Below are positions 1 through 6,009 of a DNA stretch of 6,827 nucleotides, one piece after another. The stretch's first letter is position 1. Each line of letters starts with the position of its first letter. The notes under the pieces were generated by a model, which saw only the letters and a program-made list of their open reading frames with translations, ran no database searches and was not told where the DNA came from. Both the position numbers and the translations under genes were made by a program. The DNA comes from Dehalococcoidia bacterium (GTDB lineage Bacteria; Chloroflexota; Dehalococcoidia; SM23-28-2). The stretch is from assembly GCA_022866185.1 (NCBI GenBank), contig JALHUG010000193.1, positions 1-6,827 on the forward strand, read 5' to 3'.

Positions 1-436
1 GCGCCATCAGGAAGACGTCCAGAGGCAGGTGGGCGGCGTCTTTGAGCAGGCGGCGCAAAGCCCTCAGGCCGGCCACGTTGGCCAACTCGTGCAGGTCGGT
101 GATGACGGAGGTGGTGCCGCGAGCCACGACCGCCCGCGCGTACTGGCCGATGCTGAGCATGGAGCTCTCGATGTGGGTGTGGCCATCGATGAAGCCGGGC
201 AGGAGGTAGGCGCCGCGCAGGTCTACCACCTCGCGTGCCTTGTACCCCTGGCCTCCGCCAGGGGCGGATCCGCCTCCGGCGGAGATGCCCGCGATCCGGC
301 CCTCGCACAGGACGACATCGCCCTCTTCGACCTCCGAGGTGAAGACGTTAACGATGCGCGCGTTGGCCAGCAGCGTATCGCCGGGGGCGTCCCCGCGAGC
401 GACGGCGATGATCTGCTCCAGGCTTGTGTTACTCAT
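1..436 (-). CDS. ade: Adenine deaminase, N-terminal part (cut by left edge)
   Basis: Adenine deaminase hydrolyses adenine to hypoxanthine and ammonia in purine salvage, in the cytosol. The 145 visible residues match the start of the family: an N-terminal beta segment (NARIVNVFTSEV, about 25-36), GRIAGI, then the amidohydrolase metal motif GFIDGHTHIESSM with His86 and His88, then GTTSVITDLHELANVAG (about 108-123), the family's GTT-DPHEIANV signature with Leu replacing Pro. The family is usually about 550-600 residues, so roughly three quarters lies beyond position 1. The ATG at 436-434 is chosen because it overlaps the hpt stop codon (ATGAGTAA), which implies translational coupling. Oddity: residues 52-64 are a Gly/Ser/Pro-rich stretch encoded by a strong palindrome, where relatives have only a short loop. 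Other amidohydrolases such as dihydroorotase are unlikely given the HExANV-type motif. Confidence 0.92.
   Translation of the reverse strand, partial: MSNTSLEQIIAVARGDAPGDTLLANARIVNVFTSEVEEGDVVLCEGRIAGISAGGGSAPGGGQGYKAREVVDLRGAYLLPGFIDGHTHIESSMLSIGQYARAVVARGTTSVITDLHELANVAGLRALRRLLKDAAHLPLDVFLMA
245..284. repeat. Palindromic repeat inserted in frame within ade
   Basis: Two overlapping inverted repeats. Positions 245-252 (CCCCTGGC) pair perfectly with 257-264 (GCCAGGGG) around a 4-nt loop. A longer palindrome, 253-284, is centred on GGATCC and has 14 of 16 paired positions matching. The stretch encodes ade residues 51-64, a Gly-rich loop between GRIAGI and the conserved EVVDLRG strand, so the frame is kept. 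It resembles the small GC-rich palindromes scattered through some environmental bacterial genomes and sometimes tolerated in coding sequence. That identification is by resemblance only. Confidence 0.6.
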
Positions 437-956
437 CTTCTATTTCTATCGCGTAGATGTCCGGCAGCTGGCGATGCTGCTGGGCGTAGTCGAGGCCGTA
501 GCCCACCAGGAAGTCATCGGGCACGGCAAAGCCCAGGTACTCGATGACCGTACCGGCCGCCAGCGCTCGCTCGCGGGCCAGGAGGGCGCACACCCGCAGG
601 CTGGCCGGGCGGCGGCTGGCCAGGTCGTCGCGCAGGTGCTGGAGGGTCAGGCCGCTGTCGATGATATCGTCCACCAGGATGACGGGGCGGCCGGCGATGT
701 CGGTGGTGATGTCCTTGAGGATGGTGATGTGGCCCTTGCTGGTCTTCTCCATGTCGTAGCTCGACGCCGCCATAAAGTCGATCTCCAGCGGCAGGCCAAC
801 CTCGCGCACCAGGTCGGCCAGAAAGATGAATGCGCCTCTGAGCACGCAGACGAACACGGGGCGCTGGCCGGAGTAGTCGGCCCGGATCTGGACCGCCAGC
901 TCCTTCACGCGCCGCCGGATCTGGCCACGGGAGATGATGCGCCGAAGGTGACTCAT
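429..956 (-). CDS. hpt: Hypoxanthine phosphoribosyltransferase
   Basis: Transfers phosphoribose from PRPP to hypoxanthine (and usually guanine), giving IMP or GMP plus pyrophosphate; cytosolic purine salvage. The 175-residue protein has the expected order: the LRGAF loop (39-43), FMAASSYD (61-68), the PRPP-binding motif VILVDDIIDSGLTL (92-105), and the C-terminal GFAVPDDFLVGYGLDYAQQ and RQLPDI signature (142-167). Length is normal for the family. The reading frame stays open to an ATG at 1037, but I choose the ATG at 956: family homology begins with MSHLRRIISR, and a promoter -10 box lies at 969-974, inside the longer frame. No clear Shine-Dalgarno precedes this ATG; the predicted transcript starts about 6 nt upstream, so it is probably near-leaderless. 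The stop overlaps the ade start, and the two enzymes act in sequence. Confidence 0.96.
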   Translation of the reverse strand: MSHLRRIISRGQIRRRVKELAVQIRADYSGQRPVFVCVLRGAFIFLADLVREVGLPLEIDFMAASSYDMEKTSKGHITILKDITTDIAGRPVILVDDIIDSGLTLQHLRDDLASRRPASLRVCALLARERALAAGTVIEYLGFAVPDDFLVGYGLDYAQQHRQLPDIYAIEIEDE

Positions 957-968
957 GCCGCCACGTCT

Positions 969-997
969 ATTGTAGGCGGCGCGAGGGGAGGGGGCAA
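969..997 (-). promoter_or_regulatory. Sigma70-type promoter of hpt-ade
   Basis: On the minus strand, TTGCCC (997-992) is followed after exactly 17 bp by TACAAT (974-969). This is 4/6 and 5/6 of the sigma70 consensus. The predicted transcription start near 962 leaves only about 6 nt before the hpt ATG at 956, which fits the absence of a ribosome-binding site there. It is the only good promoter-like pair I see upstream of hpt. Confidence 0.7.
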
Positions 998-1040
998 ACG
1001 GGGAGATTATGGCAGAAAACCGCAAGACGCTGGACATAGA

Positions 1041-1071
1041 GAGAGCCGGGCCAGTCGATGGCCCGGCTCTC
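1041..1071 (-). terminator. Strong hairpin between hicA and hpt, probable terminator
   Basis: A perfect 13-bp stem (1041-1053 with 1059-1071, GAGAGCCGGGCCA on the plus strand) closes a 5-nt loop. It begins 17 bp past the stop of the hicA-like gene, in the right place to end hicBA transcription before the hpt promoter. Neither side has a long U tract (the minus-strand exit reads TCTATGTCC), so it may be a U-poor terminator or an RNA-stabilising hairpin. Confidence 0.6.
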
Positions 1072-1088
1072 GAGCCTGCACCTGCTAG

Positions 1089-1328
1089 CTAGCCGACCTC
1101 ATTCCAGAAGTCCTCCCAGTCGATTCCGGTACGATCCAATACCTGACGAAGTAGACCCATGGTTACCCTCCGTTGCAGGTACGGGACGTTCGCCCACGTC
1201 TCCCAAACTCCTTCGCGTTGCCCTCTTGGGACAACGATGACGGTTCCCCAGTCCTGTGCACCGATTTCGAACCCATGATTCAATAGGTACTGGAGAAGCT
1301 CGCCGCCGGAAACGAGGCGATGATTCAT
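1089..1328 (-). CDS. hicA: HicA-like toxin of a type II toxin-antitoxin pair
   Basis: HicA toxins are small double-stranded-RNA-binding-fold ribonucleases that cut mRNA and stop growth until neutralised by HicB. This 79-residue protein fits the size and layout: VSGGELLQYLLNHGFEI (6-22) matches the N-terminal helix and following strand, and RRVTMGLLRQVLDRTGIDWEDFW (53-75) matches the C-terminal helix usually written GTLR.ILKQAGI. Its ATG overlaps the stop of the upstream HicB-like gene by 4 nt (ATGA), the usual coupling in these pairs. Oddity: where HicA normally has G-S-H with the catalytic histidine, this protein reads DWGTVIVV (26-33). The only histidines are His3 and His18, so ribonuclease activity is doubtful. 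The assignment rests on partner, size and helix pattern; it could be a diverged or inactive relative. Gene order is antitoxin first. Confidence 0.65.
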   Translation of the reverse strand: MNHRLVSGGELLQYLLNHGFEIGAQDWGTVIVVPRGQREGVWETWANVPYLQRRVTMGLLRQVLDRTGIDWEDFWNEVG

Positions 1329-1600
1329 GCCGGGACAGCGACCCTTACCCGCGGAGCCGCCTCCGAAGCTGGCACACGCTCCGCTTTGATTCCTGCCCGG
1401 TCTAGCGTGTCTTCAAGCAGCCCTTTGCGAGCCAGGGCTCGACAGAAGGCGGTAATGGCTCCTCGAAGATTCTCTAGCGCCTCGTCGAGGCTCTCGCCAC
1501 AGCTAGCCAAGCCCAGTTCGTCGCAGTAGGCTGTCCAAAGATCTCCCTCTTGTTCAAGCCGCGGCTCTATCGAGAACTGGATTTCCTGACCACCACTCAT
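1325..1600 (-). CDS. hicB: HicB-family antitoxin
   Basis: HicB proteins bind and block HicA, and often repress their own operon. The 91 residues show the HicB/UPF0150 pattern: FSIEPRLEQEGDLWTAYCDELGLASCGESLDEALENLRGAITAF (9-52), with the W.A.C-ELG strand, the G-S/T-hydroxyl turn and the EAL-N helix. After this domain the chain ends in a short tail rich in Ala, Pro, Arg and Val (73-91). No ribbon-helix-helix or helix-turn-helix domain is visible, so DNA binding by this protein is uncertain. The start is well supported: AAGGAGG at 1614-1608 lies 7 nt before the ATG. It is the first gene of a two-gene operon with the HicA-like gene, and diverges from the DUF5343-type gene. I did not find a convincing promoter pair for it within 1601-1700. 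Confidence 0.88.
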   Translation of the reverse strand: MSGGQEIQFSIEPRLEQEGDLWTAYCDELGLASCGESLDEALENLRGAITAFCRALARKGLLEDTLDRAGIKAERVPASEAAPRVRVAVPA

Positions 1601-1607
1601 GTTGTCG

Positions 1608-1614
1608 CCTCCTT
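1608..1614 (-). promoter_or_regulatory. Shine-Dalgarno of hicB
   Basis: AAGGAGG on the minus strand, 7 nt before the hicB ATG. A full-length SD contrasts with the absent or weak ones in front of hpt and miaB in this window, in keeping with the different character of the island. Confidence 0.85.
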
Positions 1615-1670
1615 TCCTACATATAGGTTGCAGCAGTGGCGGAGGAATGTAAAACTTTGTGACAAGACGC

Positions 1671-1699
1671 TTGACAGGCGTGCCCTAACGGGTTATAGT
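1671..1699 (+). promoter_or_regulatory. Near-consensus sigma70 promoter of the DUF5343-type gene
   Basis: TTGACA (1671-1676), a 17-bp spacer, then TATAGT (1694-1699): 6/6 and 5/6 matches at the ideal spacing, the strongest promoter in the window. The predicted start is near 1706, giving a leader of about 33 nt that contains AGGAGG (1725-1730), 8 nt before the ATG at 1739. So strong a promoter next to an operator-like repeat suggests that it is normally repressed. Confidence 0.85.
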
Positions 1700-1724
1700 G
1701 GCCTTAGGTTGTTTTAGGGCACGC
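1678..1724. promoter_or_regulatory. 11-bp inverted repeat flanking the -10 box, candidate operator
   Basis: GCGTGCCCTAA (1678-1688) and TTAGGGCACGC (1714-1724) are perfect inverse copies 25 bp apart. The left arm lies in the spacer between the -35 and -10 boxes, and the right arm in the early leader just before the Shine-Dalgarno. A protein bound to both arms would block the promoter. A further direct copy of AGGGCAC lies at 1728-1734. The binding protein is unknown; the DUF5343-type protein just downstream and HicB are the nearest candidates. Confidence 0.55.
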
Positions 1725-1738
1725 AGGAGGGCACACAG

Positions 1739-2473
1739 ATGCAGTCGCTTGGGCAGGCGCCGTACGCACCTCCAGCCAACGTGATAGGCATCATACGCCG
1801 GTTCCGAGAGAGGAGCCTGCCGGAAAGCATCGACGTGGACTTTCTGAAAGACGTTGGCATTCCAGGTGGGAACGCTCACCGCACGCTGGCTGCTTTGAGG
1901 TTCTTGGGTTTGGTTGACGAAGCTGGAGCGCCTACAGCGAAGTTTGAGAGCCTTCAGATAGCCACCGAGGATGAATATCGCCAAATTCTACAGGGCATCT
2001 TGCGAAGCTCCTACCAAGAGGCTTTCCGGGTGATCGATCCGTCAAAAGATTCCATGATGACCATCGACAATCACTTTCGGCGCTACGAGCCGATCTCGCA
2101 GCGGAAACGCATGGTCCTGCTTTTCCTCGGGCTCTGCAACGAAGCCAGTATCCCCACGCTCGACAAGCCACGCGAAAGAGGCACTAAACGCCCGATAGCT
2201 GGCCCCAGGAAGCCCGCGACAGCTACGGCAGTGCCCACACGCGCTGTGGGCACTGCCAGACCTGATGACCAAATTGTGGGCACAGCCGCTCCCTCTGTGA
2301 CGTATCTCCGCCGTCAATACATCGCGGCACTCATTGAGCGGTTAAGGCAGACACCGGAAGGCGACACGGAGCTGTCCCCTGACCTGCTCGACAGGATCGA
2401 GCGTCTCCTGCAAGCCGAGGGCCGGTCAGAAGTCACACCGGAGACGGGGATGCAGGGCCCAGAAGCACTATGA
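1739..2473 (+). CDS. DUF5343-type protein, possible winged-helix N-terminus
   Basis: Function unknown. Residues 8-135 follow the DUF5343 pattern I recall: PYAPPANVIGIIRRFRERSLP, then IDVDFLKDVGIPGGNAHRTLAALRFLGLVDEAGAPT (31-66), which reads like a winged helix-turn-helix, then a helical part (EEYRQILQGILRSSYQEAF; YEPISQRKRMVLLFLGLCNEA). Residues 142-186 form a low-complexity Pro/Ala/Thr/Arg linker, partly encoded by a perfect hairpin. Residues 187-225 (YLRRQYIAALIERLRQ, then ELSPDLLDRIERLLQ) form a second small helical segment. The start has AGGAGG 8 nt upstream. The gene diverges from hicBA, has a near-consensus promoter and an operator-like repeat, and is lower in GC than the flanks, which suggests horizontal acquisition. 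A role as an autoregulator or defence accessory protein is only inference. Confidence 0.8.
   Translation: MQSLGQAPYAPPANVIGIIRRFRERSLPESIDVDFLKDVGIPGGNAHRTLAALRFLGLVDEAGAPTAKFESLQIATEDEYRQILQGILRSSYQEAFRVIDPSKDSMMTIDNHFRRYEPISQRKRMVLLFLGLCNEASIPTLDKPRERGTKRPIAGPRKPATATAVPTRAVGTARPDDQIVGTAAPSVTYLRRQYIAALIERLRQTPEGDTELSPDLLDRIERLLQAEGRSEVTPETGMQGPEAL
2227..2257. repeat. Perfect 13-bp hairpin inside the DUF5343-type gene
   Basis: GGCAGTGCCCACA (2227-2239) pairs fully with TGTGGGCACTGCC (2245-2257) around the 5-nt loop CGCGC. A third copy of the arm core, TGTGGGCAC, follows at 2275-2283. It encodes linker residues 163-173, and the repeat is echoed in protein as AVGTA then IVGTA. It may be a small palindromic insertion tolerated in a disordered linker, or a protein-binding site, since it shares the GGGCAC core with the promoter repeat. 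Confidence 0.6.
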
Positions 2474-2507
2474 GCACCGGCCCGGCGCCTGGCCAGTCCG
2501 CGCCCCG

Positions 2508-2555
2508 CTACACCGCCGCCAGCATGCGCTTCAGGGCGATCTTGGCGTAGCGGGC
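2508..2555 (-). pseudogene. Duplicated copy of the nadA 3' end
   Basis: These 48 bp match the last 48 bp of nadA (2663-2710) at 45 of 48 positions, offset by 155 bp. In the nadA direction they read ARYAKIAL-K-RMLAAV-stop, against ARYAKIAL-D-RMLAAV-stop in the gene, so even the stop codon is copied. It has no start of its own and is not a functional gene. It marks a tandem duplication tied to the repeat element lying between the copies. Confidence 0.85.
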
Positions 2556-2570
2556 TAGCCCCGCTCGCCC

Positions 2571-2653
2571 TTCGACAGGCTCAGGGTGAGCGGTCTTGGT
2601 CCTCCGCTCAGGGTGAGCGGTCTTGATGTTCCGCTCATGGTGAGCCTGTCGAA
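2571..2653. repeat. 83-bp element with 13-bp terminal inverted repeats
   Basis: The ends are TTCGACAGGCTCA (2571-2583) and TGAGCCTGTCGAA (2641-2653), perfect inverse copies. Inside, GCTCAGGGTGAGCGGTCTTG occurs at 2579-2598 and again at 2606-2625, and a partial third unit (GCTCATGGTGAGC) starts at 2633, so the period is 27 bp. Each unit has the small palindrome GCTCA-N3-TGAGC. Read on the minus strand it translates as KTAHPERRTKTAHPEPVEG, a peptide style I recognise from dispersed non-autonomous repeats in environmental genomes. It has no coding capacity for mobility; I infer a MITE- or REP-like element. Confidence 0.75.
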
Positions 2654-2662
2654 CCATGAGCC

Positions 2663-3862
2663 CTACACCGCCGCCAGCATGCGGTCGAGGGCGATCTTGG
2701 CGTAGCGGGCGGTCTCTGCGTCCACCTGCACCCGGTTCACCACCTGGCCCTCCACCAGCTTCTCCAGCACCCAGCACAGGTAGGCCGGGTGGGTGCGATA
2801 CATGGTGGCGCAGGGGCAGACCACCGGGTCGAGGCAGAACACCAGCTTGTCGGGGTTCTCGCGGGCCAGGCGGGTCACCAGGTTTACCTCCGTGCCGACC
2901 GCCCACTTGCTCCCCGCGGGCGCCTCGGCGATGGTGCGGGCGATGACCTCGGTCGAGCCGTCGTAGTCGGCGGCCTGCACCACCTCCAGCGTGCACTCAG
3001 GGTGAACGATCACCTGAATGTCGGGGTACTTCTGGCGGGCGGCTCGTATCTGCTCCACCGTGAAGCGCTGGTGCACCGCGCAGTGCCCCTTCCAGAGGAT
3101 GACCCTGGCCCGCTGAAGCCCCGCGAGGGTGTTGCCGCCCAGGCTGCCCGTTGGCAGGGCGTAGTCCCAGAGCGCCGTCTCCTCCAGGGGGATGCCCATC
3201 TTGACGGCGGTGTTGCGCCCCAGGTGCTGGTCGGGGAAGAAGAGGACGCGCTCGGCCCGCTGGAAGGCCCACTCGAGCACCTTGCGGGCGTTGGAGGAGG
3301 TGCAGACGATGCCGCCGTGGCGGCCGCAGAAGGCCTTGAGGCTGGCCGCCGAGTTGATGTAGGTGATGGGCAGGATGCCCTCGATGCCCGCCTCCGCTAG
3401 CTCCTGCCAGCAGGCGGAGACGTCATTGGGCTGAGCCATGTCGGCCATCGAGCAGCCGGCGGCCATGTTGGGCAGCATCACTATCTGGTTGGGCCCGGAG
3501 AGGATATCGGCGGATTCGGCCATGAAGTGGACGCCACAGAAGACGATGTACTCCTTCTGCCGCTGCTCGGCGGCCAAGCGAGCCAGCTTGAGGGAGTCGC
3601 CGCGGTAGTCGGCGAACTGAATGATATCCTCGCGCTGGTAGTGGTGGCCGAGGATGACCAGCCTATCGCTCAGCTTGGCCTTGGCCGCCCGCACCCGCTG
3701 CAGCAGCTCGTCGGCGGTGAGAGAATGGTACTCGGCGGGGATGTCCTGCTGCCAGGAGGCGAATGCCTCCTCCTCGGCCAGGGGGATCGTCTGGAGGAGA
3801 CGGTCGGTGGTGCACTCCATGGCCTCCGCGGACCGGATCTCGTCATCGGTTGGCCTCGCCAT
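2663..3862 (-). CDS. nadA: Quinolinate synthase
   Basis: NadA condenses iminoaspartate (from L-aspartate) with dihydroxyacetone phosphate to make quinolinate, the pyridine ring of NAD; it needs a [4Fe-4S] cluster. Residues: LGHHYQ (71-76), VFCGVHFMAES (107-117, Cys109), NMAAGCSMADMAQ (132-144), VCTSSNA (186-192), FFPDQHLGRN (208-217), WKGHCAVHQRF (257-267, Cys261), VHPEC (286-290), GSTEVI (302-307) and DPVVCPCATM (345-354, Cys349). Cys109, Cys261 and Cys349 are the likely cluster ligands by comparison with characterised NadA. At 399 residues it is a long form with about 60 extra N-terminal residues. The ATG at 3862 follows GAGGTGG by 4 nt and lies 15 nt after the miaB stop, so the two are co-transcribed. 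No nadB or nadC is in the window. The 3' end is duplicated downstream next to a repeat element. Confidence 0.98.
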   Translation of the reverse strand: MARPTDDEIRSAEAMECTTDRLLQTIPLAEEEAFASWQQDIPAEYHSLTADELLQRVRAAKAKLSDRLVILGHHYQREDIIQFADYRGDSLKLARLAAEQRQKEYIVFCGVHFMAESADILSGPNQIVMLPNMAAGCSMADMAQPNDVSACWQELAEAGIEGILPITYINSAASLKAFCGRHGGIVCTSSNARKVLEWAFQRAERVLFFPDQHLGRNTAVKMGIPLEETALWDYALPTGSLGGNTLAGLQRARVILWKGHCAVHQRFTVEQIRAARQKYPDIQVIVHPECTLEVVQAADYDGSTEVIARTIAEAPAGSKWAVGTEVNLVTRLARENPDKLVFCLDPVVCPCATMYRTHPAYLCWVLEKLVEGQVVNRVQVDAETARYAKIALDRMLAAV

Positions 3863-3877
3863 TCTTCCACCTCGCCT

Positions 3878-5155
<1,278 letters not shown>

Positions 5156-5234
5156 CTTCTTCTCGTTGGTGGAAAGAGGCCTGCCTGTTCCGGAGCAAGC
5201 CTCGAAGGGGCGAAGGGAAGTTTCCTCAATGCGA

Positions 5235-5263
5235 ATTGTAGCATCGGCTCGGGGGCCATTCAA
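5235..5263 (-). promoter_or_regulatory. Sigma70-type promoter of miaB-nadA
   Basis: On the minus strand, TTGAAT (5263-5258), a 17-bp spacer and TACAAT (5240-5235), with TGC just before the -10 box as in extended -10 promoters. The predicted start near 5228 gives a leader of about 70 nt to the ATG at 5155. The nine bases TGCTACAAT are identical in the tRNA-Ser promoter at 6199-6191. Confidence 0.75.
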
Positions 5264-5325
5264 GGCGATTGGTATTGGCGTTGGGCGGGCGGAGCTTCCT
5301 GCTCTGGCGCGTCATTCCTGGCGTC

Positions 5326-5331
5326 TATACA
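5326..5331 (+). promoter_or_regulatory. Possible -10 box of the VTT-domain gene
   Basis: TATACA lies 12 nt before the ATG at 5344, the same -10 to ATG distance as in hpt. It would give a near-leaderless transcript and explain the missing Shine-Dalgarno. There is no recognisable -35 box at 16-18 bp, so support is weak. Confidence 0.35.
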
Positions 5332-5343
5332 CTGATCGTTGCT

Positions 5344-6003
5344 ATGAAGATCGAGCGGCCGCCGGCCCCGGCGCGGGCGTGGGGCGCCCTGCGACGGCGC
5401 GTCGAGGATGTGCCGCGGCCCTTGCTGTACGGGGCAGCCGCTGTGCTCCTCCTGGCCTTGCTGGTGGGGATGGCCGTGCTGCCCTGGCTAATGGGGGTAG
5501 ACCAGGACGACCTGGAAAGCCTGGGCTATCCAGGGGTGTTCATCGCCAACTTTCTGGGCTCGGCCACCCTGTTCGTGCCGGTGCCCGGCCTGACAGCGGC
5601 GGGCCAGGCCCTCATCGTGGTCATGGCGAAGACCCTCAACCCCTGGGGCGTGGCCTTCGCTGCCAGCTCCGGCATGACCCTGGCCGAGACCACGGCCTAC
5701 GCCGCCGGCCGCATTGGCCGGGCGGTGAGAGAGGAGCAGGGCCAGCCGATCGGAGGTCCCTGGGGGCGCGCCCTGCGGCGGGCGGGGGACTTCGTGAACC
5801 GCCTGATGCTGCACTGGGGCTTCCTCACCCTGGTGGTGTTGGGGGCGATCCCCAACCCCCTGTTCGAGGTTGCGGGCGTCACAGCGGGGGCGGTGCGCAT
5901 GAAATTCTGGCGCTTCCTGCTGGCGGTGGCCATCGGCAAGACGATCCGCGCTTTGATGTTGGCCTTCGTTGGCGGCTGGCTATTCGGACCGACGGAGCTG
6001 TGA
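5344..6003 (+). CDS. VTT/DedA-like small membrane protein
   Basis: An integral membrane protein of the SNARE-associated VTT domain group (DedA/YqaA-like). Members act in membrane homeostasis, some as lipid scramblases or flippases; the substrate here is unknown. Of 219 residues, a basic N-terminus (about 1-26, R-rich) is followed by a membrane helix (about 28-50). The hallmark re-entrant region is GYPGVFIANFLGSATLFVPVPGLTA (61-85, with FVPVPG). Further segments lie at about 101-124, 158-182 (GFLTLVVLGAIPNPLFEVAGVTAG, with the family's G-x-PNPLFD-like motif) and 188-214 (WRFLLAVAIGKTIRAL). The lysine in IGK and the arginines are typical. The chosen start is the ATG at 5344; a TTG at 5269 would add 25 hydrophobic residues but overlaps the opposing miaB promoter. 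It is divergent from miaB and apparently monocistronic. Confidence 0.85.
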   Translation: MKIERPPAPARAWGALRRRVEDVPRPLLYGAAAVLLLALLVGMAVLPWLMGVDQDDLESLGYPGVFIANFLGSATLFVPVPGLTAAGQALIVVMAKTLNPWGVAFAASSGMTLAETTAYAAGRIGRAVREEQGQPIGGPWGRALRRAGDFVNRLMLHWGFLTLVVLGAIPNPLFEVAGVTAGAVRMKFWRFLLAVAIGKTIRALMLAFVGGWLFGPTEL

Positions 6004-6009
6004 AGGACG

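Noticed and set aside
957..1037. N-terminal extension of Hpt to an upstream ATG
   Set aside because: The extra 27 residues have no family counterpart, and the promoter -10 box (969-974) lies inside them.
240..1088. Long plus-strand open frame opposite hpt and ade
   Set aside because: It has no recognisable family and lies antisense to two clear genes. Open antisense frames are expected in GC-rich coding DNA.
1683..1719. CCCTAA/TTAGGG resembling telomere repeats
   Set aside because: Single copies only, arranged as a promoter-flanking inverted repeat; the resemblance is coincidental.
1685..1984. Minus-strand 99-residue open frame opposite the DUF5343-type gene
   Set aside because: It shows no protein-family features, overlaps the strong plus-strand promoter, and is antisense to a gene with a good start and SD.
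2579..2653. Possible CRISPR array from 27-bp spaced repeats
   Set aside because: Only two full units and one partial occur, with 7-bp gaps too short for spacers. The palindromes and terminal inverted repeats fit a dispersed element instead.
2508..2996. Open frame running through the repeat into the nadA region
   Set aside because: Its N-terminal two thirds is an out-of-frame shadow of nadA; only the last residues correspond to the duplicated nadA tail.
2788..3400. Plus-strand frames opposite nadA and miaB
   Set aside because: They carry no motifs, and their opposite strand encodes fully conserved enzymes.
5156..5263. 36-residue N-terminal extension of MiaB
   Set aside because: Family homology starts at MPRYHIWTVGCQ, and the extension contains the promoter.
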